DNA of 36,832 bases from Gemmatimonadota bacterium. Its GTDB lineage: Bacteria > Gemmatimonadota > Gemmatimonadetes > Gemmatimonadales > GWC2-71-9. Shown here piece by piece: positions 17,305-25,191 of the stretch. A program made the position numbers and the translations under genes. Each line of letters starts with the position of its first letter. The first letter of the stretch is position 1. The notes under the pieces were generated by a model that ran no database searches, was not told the DNA's origin, and worked only from the letters and a program-made list of their open reading frames with translations. The stretch covers positions 1 through 36,832 of the forward strand of contig QHUL01000075.1 of NCBI GenBank assembly GCA_003222115.1. Direction: 5' to 3'.

Positions 17305-18207
17305 TCACGTCGCGAGGCAGGCACCGGCCGGCAACACCGCGGCGGGCACGACTTGCCGACCATCGAGTCGCACGCACCGCACCCGGACCCACTCGTCGGC
17401 GGCGGCGACCAGCACCTCGTCCCCGACAGGTTCGCCCACGGTGCCGGCGCGCGCTCCCGCGGTGCCGCGCCCGGTGCGCCCGGCCGTCACGATTGCGATC
17501 TCGCGCCCGTCGGGCGGGAGCCGGGTGCGCGCGTGGCCCCACGGCGAGCGAAACGGGGAGTAATCGGCGGCGCGCACGAAGTCCACGATCTGCTGCGCCG
17601 GCTCGCTCCACACGACCCAGCCGCCGTGGGGCGCGCTCCGGCCGAAGTACCGACGCACCCCAGCGGGCTGCGGGACGCGCCCAATGCACGGAGGCTCGGC
17701 GTCCGCGGCGGTGAGCAGAGCGGCGACCAGCGGCACGCCGGCCCGGACGCACTTCGCGCTCAGCGTGTACCCCGTGTCGGCGGGCGTAATCTCGATCGCC
17801 GCAGTCGCCACGATGTCCCCGGTGTCGATACCGGCGTCCATCCAGTGGAGGGTGACCGCGTGGCTGCGCTCGCCCTGGTAGATGGCCCAGCTCGGCGCGT
17901 TGAGCCCGGCGTATCCCGGCAACGGCCCGGGATGGAGATTAAAGCTGCCGAGACGCGGCGCCGCGAGGACGTCGCGATGCACGACGCACAGGGAGTGAAT
18001 GTTCAGCAGGAGATCGACGCCCTCGGCGCGGACCGTGGCCGCAAAGGCGGGATCCTTCACGAGCTCCGGAGGCCACACGCGCTCCCCCGGCACGCAGTCC
18101 CCCAGTCCGGCGGTGAGCACGCCGACCACGCGATGTGGGGACGCCGCCAGCAGCCGCAGCACCTGCCCACCGGCGGCCTCTTCCGCGGCGACGAGAACGC
18201 GAAGCGT
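17305..18207 (-). CDS. Formyltransferase (Fmt/ArnA-type fold), probable ACG start
   Basis: The catalytic set of 10-formyl-tetrahydrofolate-dependent formyltransferases is visible: NLHPGPLPGYAGLNAP supplies Asn90 and His92, and DAGIDTGDI supplies Asp128, with the same spacing as in Fmt. A C-terminal Fmt-C-like part contains PAQQIVDFVRAADYSPFRSPWG. Family members formylate Met-tRNA, aminosugars or amino acids; this length (300 aa) and context favour an amino-sugar or carrier-bound amino acid. The first GTG (18162) would delete the first beta strand. The open frame upstream encodes LRVLVAAEEAAGGQ. Between the in-frame TGA and that GTG there is no ATG, GTG, TTG or CTG, but ACG 18207 sits 5 nt after AGGGGAG. 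It is the last gene of the Wzc operon. Confidence 0.82.
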   Translation of the reverse strand, partial: TLRVLVAAEEAAGGQVLRLLAASPHRVVGVLTAGLGDCVPGERVWPPELVKDPAFAATVRAEGVDLLLNIHSLCVVHRDVLAAPRLGSFNLHPGPLPGYAGLNAPSWAIYQGERSHAVTLHWMDAGIDTGDIVATAAIEITPADTGYTLSAKCVRAGVPLVAALLTAADAEPPCIGRVPQPAGVRRYFGRSAPHGGWVVWSEPAQQIVDFVRAADYSPFRSPWGHARTRLPPDGREIAIVTAGRTGRGTAGARAGTVGEPVGDEVLVAAADEWVRVRCVRLDGRQVVPAAVLPAGACLAT

Positions 18208-18208
18208 T

Positions 18209-18484
18209 CTAGCTCCCCTGGGCGGTGGACCGCTCGATCAGCCCGGCGATCCGGTTGAGCGTGCGGAAATCGTCGATCTCGAGGCTGTCGAAGGGAAGGC
18301 TCACACCGAAGCGCGCCTCGAGCGAGAGCACGAGCTCGACGAGCGTCACGGAGTCCACGAGACCGGACTGCAGCAGCTCGGCTTCGGGAGACTCCACGGC
18401 GAGGGACAGGTGCTCGACGAAGATCGCGCGGATTTCGTGGAGCAGCTGTCCGTTCGTGCGCGCGCCACCTCCGGTCACGCTCAC
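18209..18484 (-). CDS. DltC-like acyl/aminoacyl carrier protein
   Basis: The product is 91 aa from GTG 18484, which overlaps the stop of the adenylating enzyme (GTGA). The helix-bundle carrier pattern is clear: the phosphopantetheine site is SGLVDSVTLVEL, followed by LEARFGVSLPFDSLEIDDF and NRIAGLIE. The spacing and the phrase FGVSLPFDSLEIDDF resemble D-alanyl carrier protein DltC more than fatty-acid ACP. It should receive an aminoacyl group from the adjacent adenylating enzyme. A longer reading frame upstream is only the other frame of that gene. Confidence 0.85.
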   Translation of the reverse strand: MSVTGGGARTNGQLLHEIRAIFVEHLSLAVESPEAELLQSGLVDSVTLVELVLSLEARFGVSLPFDSLEIDDFRTLNRIAGLIERSTAQGS

Positions 18485-20058
18485 GGCGCTGCCAGCAGGT
18501 CGCGGAGCGCTCGCCGGTCGACCTTGCCGTTCGGGTTCAGCGGCAGTCGCTCCAGTCGTTTCCAGCGCGTCGGCAGCATATAGGGCGGGAGCAGCTCGGC
18601 GAGTCGTTGTCGCAGCGCGGCAGGCGCCACCTCCGCCCCGCGGTGCGGCACGTAGACGCACGCCAGCGCGGGCTCCCCGAAGCCGTCCGTTGCGACCGGC
18701 ACCACCGCCGACTCACACAGGGCGTCGAGCGCATGTAACGCCGCCTCGATCTCGCCCAGCTCGATGCGGTAACCGCGAATCTTGATCTGCGAGTCAGCGC
18801 GGCCTACCAGCACGATCCGCCCCTGCTCGTCCACGCGGGCCAGATCGCCGGTGCGGTACAGCCGGTCGCTCGGATCGTGCGGGTTCGGGACGAACGCGGC
18901 GCGGGTCTTCTCGGGGTCGCACCAGTAGCCCGGCGAGAGTCCCACGCCGCGGATGTAGAGGTCGCCGATCCCGCCCCTGGCCACGGGGTCGAGCCGCTCG
19001 TCCAGCACCAGCAGCTCCTCCCCTTCGCACCCCGTCCCGATCGGCACCGCCTCCCGGTCGCTCGTCGGGCAGGCGGGCACGCGGTAATAGCTGCTGGCGA
19101 TCGTCGCCTCGGTCGGCCCGTACAGGTTCGTGAACGTGACGTGGGGCAGTCGCGTCATCCAGTGGATCAGCCCCCGTGTCGGAAACGCTTCCCCGCACCA
19201 CAGCAGGCGACGCAGCGCCGGAAAGTCATTCGGGCGGACGGCGTCGCCCTGCGCCATATGCAGGAGAATCGACGGCACCGAAAACCATTGCGTGAGCTCC
19301 GCCTGCCGGATCAGCTCGGCCACCTTGTGCGGCAGCAGGTTCAGCTCCGGGGCGACGGGATAGAGCGTCGCACCGGCAGCGAACGCACCGTACACGTCGA
19401 AGGTCGAGAGATCGAAGTGCAGAGGGGAGTGACCCGACACGCGATCATCGGGCCCCATCCCGAAATAGCGCACCGCCCACTCGACGAAATGGCGCACGTT
19501 CGCGTGCGTGATCGTCACGCCCTTCGGCACTCCGGTGGAGCCCGAGGTGAAGAGAATGTGGGCCAAGTCGTCCTCGCCGTTGCGCGACGCCACGGGAGTC
19601 GCCTCGCTGCGGCCGACGTCGGCGAGCGTGAACGCCACCGGGAACGGAAGGTCGCACGCCTCAGCCTCGAGCCACGCGATCGCCGCGCGCCCGAGCCGGT
19701 GGTCGCGGTGCAACGCGGCGAGCAGCTCTCGGGCCGCGCCGGTCGCCACCACGACCCGCGGCTGCAGGGCCTCCAGGACCCGCTCCACCCGCGCAGGCGG
19801 GTTGCGGAGGTCTACGGGGGTGTAGGCGCAATCCGCCTTGAGGACGCCGAGCATCGCGGCGATCGCGCGCGGCGACTTCGGCACGAGCAGCGCGACGCGG
19901 TCTCCGCGCCTGCACCCCCGCGCGATGAGCGCGCGCGCCAGCTGGTTACTCACCTGCTCCAACGCGCCGTAACTGACCCGCTCGGGCCCGAATACGATCG
20001 CGGGGGCGTCGGGACGGCCCTCGGCTTGGCGCGCGACCCAGTCCTGCAGTCGCGTCAT
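18481..20058 (-). CDS. DltA-like amino-acid adenylating enzyme (stand-alone A domain)
   Basis: The product is 525 aa from ATG 20058. All adenylation cores are present: A3 LFTSGSTGVPKG (169-180), A4 FDLSTFDVYG (215-224), A5 NLYGPTEAT (311-319), A7 YRTGDLAR (401-408), A8 GRADSQIKIRGYRIELGEIE (419-438) and A10 NPNGKVDRR with Lys512. Asp216 in A4 is the residue that binds a substrate amino group. LWCGEAFPTR places Cys288 where DltA has the Cys that contacts D-alanine. There is no condensation or thioesterase domain. It probably activates a small amino acid as AMP ester and loads the adjacent carrier. It overlaps both neighbours by 4 nt. The exact substrate is not predictable by eye. Confidence 0.88.
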   Translation of the reverse strand: MTRLQDWVARQAEGRPDAPAIVFGPERVSYGALEQVSNQLARALIARGCRRGDRVALLVPKSPRAIAAMLGVLKADCAYTPVDLRNPPARVERVLEALQPRVVVATGAARELLAALHRDHRLGRAAIAWLEAEACDLPFPVAFTLADVGRSEATPVASRNGEDDLAHILFTSGSTGVPKGVTITHANVRHFVEWAVRYFGMGPDDRVSGHSPLHFDLSTFDVYGAFAAGATLYPVAPELNLLPHKVAELIRQAELTQWFSVPSILLHMAQGDAVRPNDFPALRRLLWCGEAFPTRGLIHWMTRLPHVTFTNLYGPTEATIASSYYRVPACPTSDREAVPIGTGCEGEELLVLDERLDPVARGGIGDLYIRGVGLSPGYWCDPEKTRAAFVPNPHDPSDRLYRTGDLARVDEQGRIVLVGRADSQIKIRGYRIELGEIEAALHALDALCESAVVPVATDGFGEPALACVYVPHRGAEVAPAALRQRLAELLPPYMLPTRWKRLERLPLNPNGKVDRRALRDLLAAP

Positions 20059-21071
20059 GCCTGTGTCACCGAGGCCGACGCCCGCGCGATCACCGTGCCG
20101 ATATGCGAGAACTCATCGGCCGACGCCGGAACGTCATGAATGATGAAGCAGCAGCCGGTCGCGAGATAGCGCCCAAGCTCCTCGGCGACGCGGTCGTAGC
20201 TGCCGACGAGATATGGACAAAACGTTTTGTAGTTCTGGAACGGCACCATCCAGTACGTGTCCGCGGCGCCTTGATGGGCGGACACGTCCGATAGCTGCTT
20301 GTGCCAGGAGGAGTCCGACACCTTCATCGCCAGCTGGTGGGTGACCTGACCGCGCCGGTCCTCCGGGAAGCGCGCGTGCGCCGTCACCCATGCCTCCTCC
20401 TCGCGCTCGCGCGCGATGATCCCCACGCGAATGCCGTACGCGCCGTTCCCGTCCTGCGGCTGCGCTTCCGCCTGGCCGAGGGGACCCGGATACTTCACCG
20501 ACAAGCCGTTCAGGACGCGCGCCGCGGCGAGCCCCGCTTCCGAGGAGCCCGACACCGTGACCCGGGGCGATAGCCCGGGATCGAGCTTCGGTACAAGCGT
20601 CAGATTGGTGACCGCGTGGAACCGGCCCCGGAAGGTCACGGGGCCGGCCCCCGCCAGCAGCTGCAGGATGATCGACGTGTACTCGACCAGCCGCTCGTAA
20701 CGGGCGTCGTGAGGCGTCTCGTCGTTGAGGGCCAGCAAGTCGTTTTTGAACCCGCCCGCCACCATGTTCAAGTCGATGCGCCGCCCGTACAGGTGGCTGA
20801 GCGTGGCCATCATCTTGGCCACTGTGTACGGGTGCATATACACGGGTTGCACGGCGACGAGCGGGGTGAGGGTGCGCGTGGCCTCCACGACGACCTGTGA
20901 GACGAGCCAGGGGTCGAACAGCGAGTTGTCGGTGTAGACCAGGATGCCCTCGCATCCTCCCGCTTCGCTCCAGCGAGCGACGTCACGCACATGCTGCAGG
21001 TAGGTCTCGCCGCTCCCACCGCGGTAGGGCGGGCAGGTGGAGTACAGGGCCACGGATGGTTTGGCGCGCAT
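20055..21071 (-). CDS. SsuD-like FMN-dependent luciferase-family monooxygenase
   Basis: The product is 338 aa from ATG 21071, which follows a perfect AAGGAG at good spacing. The frame extends upstream but without conserved sequence. The TIM-barrel pattern of alkanesulfonate monooxygenase SsuD is visible: GCEGILVYTDNSLFDPWLV, LTPLVAVQPVYMHPYTVAK, DLNMVAGGFKNDLLALND, RYERLVEY and RVTVSGSSEAGLAAA. It needs reduced FMN from a separate reductase. Its position between a FemAB-like acyltransferase and an adenylating enzyme, with a 4-nt overlap to the latter, points to oxidation of a carrier-bound or free amino acid, not sulfur scavenging. A plain sulfonate or sulfide monooxygenase remains possible. 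Confidence 0.82.
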   Translation of the reverse strand: MRAKPSVALYSTCPPYRGGSGETYLQHVRDVARWSEAGGCEGILVYTDNSLFDPWLVSQVVVEATRTLTPLVAVQPVYMHPYTVAKMMATLSHLYGRRIDLNMVAGGFKNDLLALNDETPHDARYERLVEYTSIILQLLAGAGPVTFRGRFHAVTNLTLVPKLDPGLSPRVTVSGSSEAGLAAARVLNGLSVKYPGPLGQAEAQPQDGNGAYGIRVGIIAREREEEAWVTAHARFPEDRRGQVTHQLAMKVSDSSWHKQLSDVSAHQGAADTYWMVPFQNYKTFCPYLVGSYDRVAEELGRYLATGCCFIIHDVPASADEFSHIGTVIARASASVTQA

Positions 21072-21199
21072 GTCGAGCTCCTTGTAGCTGTACGACCACC
21101 CAACTGTCAGCAGACCGTGACACTGCCCGCGACGCAAGCCGCTGCCTGCCGCGCGCGTAACCCCGTTCTGCGCAACGCACTGCCGCGCCCCGCTCAGCC

Positions 21200-22393
21200 C
21201 TACGGACCAATCCCTGAGCTGAAAGGTTCGTGCCAGTTTTCGAGCGTGGCGCGATCCCCGGGCCATGGCGCGTCCCCGTCACCGCGGTTGACGTGAACGG
21301 CCCGCCACAACGGGTCACGCGCCCGCAGCCGCTGCGCCAGCGCCGGTGACGTCGCGAAGAGAAAGTTCGAAGGGCCCCGGATAAACCCGGCGCGGCGCAG
21401 GGCCGTCCGCCAGGCCGGATGCAGCTGGTTGGAGACCAGCAGATCGACGCCGCGCTCCTCGAGCTGGCGCGTGGCCCGCTCCACGACGACGTCGGCGTGG
21501 TCCGGGGCTGCCACGCCGTCCACGATCGTGCCGACCTGCAGGTCGCCGAAGTACTTGCTGTCGCGGAACGAGGTTGGCGCGTCCCTGACGACGGCGAGCC
21601 CGATGGCGTGACCTCCACGTGAGATTCGCAGCAGCCGCGAGTTCCGCTCGGGCGCGGGATACACCTGATCCAGCGTGCCGCCGTCCCGGACGGCCGCAAA
21701 CGAATAGCGGGCGGCGCAACTCCGCCACAGCGCGTCGAGCCAGTCTCCGCCCTCGTCCACGGCGTCGACGTGCACCGCCGGGTCCGTCCGCCACCGAGTC
21801 AGCGCCAGGTCCGCGACCCGCGCGGCCAGAGCGCCGATGCCGGACGCCGCCGCGAGATCCAGGAGCGCGGCCCCCCACCGGCCCCGCCGCAGGTACCGGA
21901 CCTCCCGGAGGAAGCGTGACCCGTGCCGCACCTTGAAGTAGAACGGCACGACCTGCATCGGCCACCCCATGGCCCGGACCAGCCGAGCCACCTGAGTGCC
22001 GCGCCCCCCCATGCCGACGCTGTACAGCAGCGGAACCCTCCGCATGGCGTCCTGCAGCAGCCGGCTCGCGACGAGACCGTAGGCTGGGTTGATGACCCCC
22101 TCCGACAGCGGGAGGTAGAAGCTGCCGACCCGCTGGATCTCCCCGCTCAGCGAGACGTCTTGGTGCTTAAGCGCGTACGCCCCGCGCACGTCCTCGCCTT
22201 CCAGCAGCAGGAAGAACTCCTGGTAGACGCGTGCGCCGTCGACGTTCGGGAGCCAGTCAGGGACCCAGCGCTCCGGGAAGCGCCAGCTGATGCCGCCGGC
22301 CCCCAGGCGCTGATTGAACGCGCGCACTGCAGCCACATGCTGCGGCCCGAACGGCTCGATCCGCGGTTTCGAGTGGGAGAGCATGGTGGCCAC
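21200..22393 (-). CDS. FemAB/tandem-GNAT-like acyltransferase of an EPS locus
   Basis: The product is 397 aa from GTG 22393 (ATG 22384 is a close alternative). The N-terminal half resembles GNAT (VGMGGRGTQVARLVRAMGW, then QVVPFYFKV). The C-terminal half repeats the theme (SRLLRISRGGHAIGLAVVRD, then ATRQLEERGVDLLVSNQLHP, RTALRRAGF). Two linked GNAT folds are the architecture of FemAB-type aminoacyltransferases and of the FemAB-like proteins in exosortase-associated EPS loci. It is therefore the best candidate in the operon to transfer the activated amino acid to a sugar amine. This is inference; it lacks close matches I can name. A gap of about 128 nt without clear features separates it from the monooxygenase gene. 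Confidence 0.6.
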   Translation of the reverse strand: MATMLSHSKPRIEPFGPQHVAAVRAFNQRLGAGGISWRFPERWVPDWLPNVDGARVYQEFFLLLEGEDVRGAYALKHQDVSLSGEIQRVGSFYLPLSEGVINPAYGLVASRLLQDAMRRVPLLYSVGMGGRGTQVARLVRAMGWPMQVVPFYFKVRHGSRFLREVRYLRRGRWGAALLDLAAASGIGALAARVADLALTRWRTDPAVHVDAVDEGGDWLDALWRSCAARYSFAAVRDGGTLDQVYPAPERNSRLLRISRGGHAIGLAVVRDAPTSFRDSKYFGDLQVGTIVDGVAAPDHADVVVERATRQLEERGVDLLVSNQLHPAWRTALRRAGFIRGPSNFLFATSPALAQRLRARDPLWRAVHVNRGDGDAPWPGDRATLENWHEPFSSGIGP

Positions 22394-22413
22394 GCCCCGA
22401 GGATCCCCGCCCT

Positions 22414-24960
22414 TCAGGGGCTGTCCGGCAGCAGGATCGGGCCGGCCTCGCGTCCCGAGTCTTCTTCCTGCATCTCGTAGCCGGCGAGGGAATACGAGTA
22501 GTGGTTGTAGGCCAAGCCCGGGCGCACGTCATTCAACACAGCGCCGAGCAGGCGCACGGGCAGGCGCTGCAACACCTCCACTTTGGCCTCGGCGATGGCG
22601 CGGTCGGTCACGTCGGGCCGCACCACCAGGAGCATGTTACCGGTGGCGACGCCCAGCGCGTACGGATCCACTCCGGCGGCGAGTGGTGCGCTATCGACGA
22701 GGATCACGTCGTAACCCGGACGGAGCGCGGTAATCAACTGGGGCACCGTCGCTGAGCACAGCAGCTCCGGACCCCGATGCATGCGTGACCCCGCGCCGAT
22801 GAACGAGAGGAATGCGTGGTCCGTGGCCTGCAGTGTCTGGTCCGCCGTCACGCGACCCGCGAGTGCGTCGGTGAGGCCCGGACGACGTGCGCGCCGCAGC
22901 GCGCGGTGCAGCGCGCCCAGCCGCACATCGCCGTCGATCAACAGCGTGCGGCAGCCCACGTCCGCAAACGCCTGGGCCAGGTTGGACGTGACGAACGATT
23001 TCCCCTCACCACGTCCGGGGCTCGATACCGTGAGCACGAGCGGTCCCGCGGCCCCGTAGGCGTACTGGACGTTCAGCCGGATACCGCGAAGCGCCTCGAC
23101 GGCCTTCACGCCGTCGTCTCCCATGTCCTTCCCGCGGTGGACGTGCGGCACGGCGCCGAGGATCAGCAGTCCCATCGTGCGCGTCACCTCTTCGGGAGAG
23201 CGGACCTTGGGATCCGCGCGATCCCGCAGCGCCGCGCCGAGTACGCCCGCGCCGAAGCTGGTCAAGCACGCCACGACGACGAGGAGCGGCGCCGTGTTGG
23301 TGGCCGGGCGGGTGGGCTGCACCGCGCGCTCGAGAATGCGCACGTCCGGGAGCGTGCTCACCTCGGCCAGCCGGGCTTCCTGATACCGGTGTTGCAGGTC
23401 GGAGAAGAGCTGCTCGGCGTTCGCCTGATCCCGCGCCAGTCGCACTTCCTCCAGGGCCGCAGGCGGGGCACGCCGGAGCACCCCGGTAATCGAGTCGGCG
23501 CGCTGGCGCAGTTCCCGCTCACGCGCGGCGAGACCTGCGATGAGCGCGCGACCCAGGCCCGGAATCACGCGCCGGGCGAGAGTGTCCACCTGCGCGGCCA
23601 GGCGTCGCACCGGGGGATGCGTGTCGGCGTAGCGGAACCGCAGCGCGCGCAGCTCGGCCTGTCGATCGGTCAGCTCCTTCAGGGCCGCGATGAGCTCGGA
23701 GGAGCGCTGCACGGCCCCGATCATCGCCAGCTGGTCCACCGCGATTCCGGAATCGGGCGCGTGCACGAGCATCTGCGCGATCGCCTCGCGGTCGCGGGCG
23801 AGTCCGCTGGCGGCGATTTGCAAGTCCATATAGCCGGCGTAGGTGGGGTCGGCGGTGATGCGCCGGCCGTCCGGCCCCTGGGCCGGCCCCTCGGAGGGGC
23901 GGACCGCGTTACGGACGCGAAACGCCATCAGCGCGGCCTCAGCAGCGCGCAGGTTGTCCTGGGCGTGGTCGAGCTGGTCCTTGAGGATGGCCGTCAGCTG
24001 GGTGAGTCGCTGACGCTTCAACTCCGCCGCCGCAGCGACGAACCGCTCCGCAACCGCGTTCACCGTCCCGGTCACGACCCGCCGATCAGGGCCGCGCCGC
24101 TCGATGCGGATGAAATTGCCGTCTTGCGCGGCGCGCACCCGCAGCTCTTCGGCAAGCTTCTGGGCCGCCTCGCTCGTGGTCGCCACCGTGAACTCGACCC
24201 TCGCCCCCCCGCGCAGGGAGGCGGCGGGCGGTAGCCACGCGAACCCCAGCCCGACGCCGAGGTTGCTACCCACGGCCCCCTGCTCCAGCACCGCGTTCTC
24301 GTCGACGTCGAGCAGCCGGAAGCTGTGTCCCGTCGCGTCCACTTGGAGGCGGTAGCGCCCCGGTCGCACGTCGCCCGGGACCGCGAAGGTGGCGAGCGCC
24401 GCAGTGTCGGCCGGGGATTGCGGCTTGAGGTAGAGCCGCCACTGCCGCACGACATCGTCCAGCACGACGTGGGACCGCAAGAGGTCCAGCCAACTGGTCG
24501 CCGTCCCTAGCAGCTGGCCCGTCTCGATCGGCCCCTGGTCGCGCTCCCGGGCGGCGGGGTTGGGGACCTCGACCCAAACCGTTGCCCTGGCTTGATATGT
24601 CGGCTTGAGGAAGTGCGCTGCGACCGCCCCCACCAGCGTCCCGGCGGCTGTCACGGCAACGACGAACCACCGATACGTGCCGATGGCCGCCACGACGCGA
24701 CGCCAGTCGTCGGGTAACGGGGCGGCCTCCGAGCGGCGCACGGGACCGGCGGCCGCCGCGGCCGCGCCGAGCCGCCGGTCGGGCGTGCCCTCCTGCGGAG
24801 GTACGGTCAGCTGGCTCGGCATCGTGTGCGTTTCGAACTTTCCGGGCGAGGGGCGGGGGGCGGGCTCCGGGCCCGCGTTCGGCACCAGGGCTGCGCTGCA
24901 AGCACGATACCACCGCGGCCGCCGGCGCCGCCCACGGAACGCGGTCGGCCGCATCTGCAT
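22414..24960 (-). CDS. Wzc-like polysaccharide co-polymerase with BY-kinase domain
   Basis: The product is 848 aa from ATG 24960, which lies 7 nt after GGAGGT; a second ATG at 24822 lacks a ribosome-binding site. The N-terminus is Arg-rich and cytoplasmic. A first membrane segment (WFVVAVTAAGTLVGAVAA) is followed by a Wzz-type periplasmic part with long coiled coils. A second membrane segment (LLVVVACLTSFGAGVLGA) leads to the tyrosine kinase domain with Walker A SSPGRGEGKSF (near residue 645), Walker A' LLIDGDVRLG and Walker B VILVDSAPL. The C-terminus has a Tyr cluster (YNHYSYSLAGY). It sets chain length with the OPX protein at 13331-14125. It heads the operon with the DltA-like cassette. 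Confidence 0.9.
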   Translation of the reverse strand: MQMRPTAFRGRRRRPRWYRACSAALVPNAGPEPAPRPSPGKFETHTMPSQLTVPPQEGTPDRRLGAAAAAAGPVRRSEAAPLPDDWRRVVAAIGTYRWFVVAVTAAGTLVGAVAAHFLKPTYQARATVWVEVPNPAARERDQGPIETGQLLGTATSWLDLLRSHVVLDDVVRQWRLYLKPQSPADTAALATFAVPGDVRPGRYRLQVDATGHSFRLLDVDENAVLEQGAVGSNLGVGLGFAWLPPAASLRGGARVEFTVATTSEAAQKLAEELRVRAAQDGNFIRIERRGPDRRVVTGTVNAVAERFVAAAAELKRQRLTQLTAILKDQLDHAQDNLRAAEAALMAFRVRNAVRPSEGPAQGPDGRRITADPTYAGYMDLQIAASGLARDREAIAQMLVHAPDSGIAVDQLAMIGAVQRSSELIAALKELTDRQAELRALRFRYADTHPPVRRLAAQVDTLARRVIPGLGRALIAGLAARERELRQRADSITGVLRRAPPAALEEVRLARDQANAEQLFSDLQHRYQEARLAEVSTLPDVRILERAVQPTRPATNTAPLLVVVACLTSFGAGVLGAALRDRADPKVRSPEEVTRTMGLLILGAVPHVHRGKDMGDDGVKAVEALRGIRLNVQYAYGAAGPLVLTVSSPGRGEGKSFVTSNLAQAFADVGCRTLLIDGDVRLGALHRALRRARRPGLTDALAGRVTADQTLQATDHAFLSFIGAGSRMHRGPELLCSATVPQLITALRPGYDVILVDSAPLAAGVDPYALGVATGNMLLVVRPDVTDRAIAEAKVEVLQRLPVRLLGAVLNDVRPGLAYNHYSYSLAGYEMQEEDSGREAGPILLPDSP

Positions 24961-25068
24961 AGGCTGCCACCTCCGCGACCACCCGCGCGCGATCCGGAAA
25001 AGTGTCGCACAGCCCTTACAACCTGTGAGCCGTCCCAGTCGCCCCCTGGCGCGAGCGTCCACCTTGAC

Positions 25069-25091
25069 AGTGACCAAGGAATTGGGTCACT
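25069..25091. promoter_or_regulatory. Inverted repeat AGTGACC-N9-GGTCACT in the divergent promoter region
   Basis: The 7-bp arms are perfect. It is the widest-spaced of three TGAC/GTCA inverted repeats lying between the Wzc operon (minus) and the sigma54 regulator (plus). A TTGACA hexamer (25064-25069) overlaps its left end on the plus strand. Likely a dyad operator, possibly for the adjacent NtrC-type regulator. Confidence 0.5.
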
Positions 25092-25125
25092 TACCTCCCC
25101 CGATCACGCTACCCGGATCGCCGCC

Positions 25126-25139
25126 GTGACAGGGGTCAC
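25126..25139. promoter_or_regulatory. Inverted repeat GTGAC-AGGG-GTCAC
   Basis: The 5-bp arms are perfect around a 4-bp spacer. It has the same half-site (TGAC/GTCA) as the repeats at 25069-25091 and 25161-25174. It lies 52-66 bp upstream of ATG 25192. Confidence 0.5.
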
Positions 25140-25160
25140 TTTAGGCACCGATCGCGGGAC

Positions 25161-25174
25161 AATGACAGGTCATT
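25161..25174. promoter_or_regulatory. Inverted repeat AATGAC-AG-GTCATT
   Basis: The 6-bp arms are perfect around a 2-bp spacer. It overlaps the region immediately before the ribosome-binding site of the 25192 gene, so binding here could repress that gene. It is the third site of the cluster. Confidence 0.5.
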
Positions 25175-25191
25175 GGGAGGCAGGTCAGTCG

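Noticed and set aside
21072-21199. Short gene or promoter between the acyltransferase and monooxygenase genes
   Set aside because: No conserved reading frame and no convincing -35/-10 pair; only the AAGGAG site of the monooxygenase is clear.
24826-25191. N-terminal extension of the sigma54 regulator
   Set aside because: The upstream part overlaps the Wzc start antisense, has no conserved sequence, and spans the dyad operators; ATG 25192 has a ribosome-binding site.
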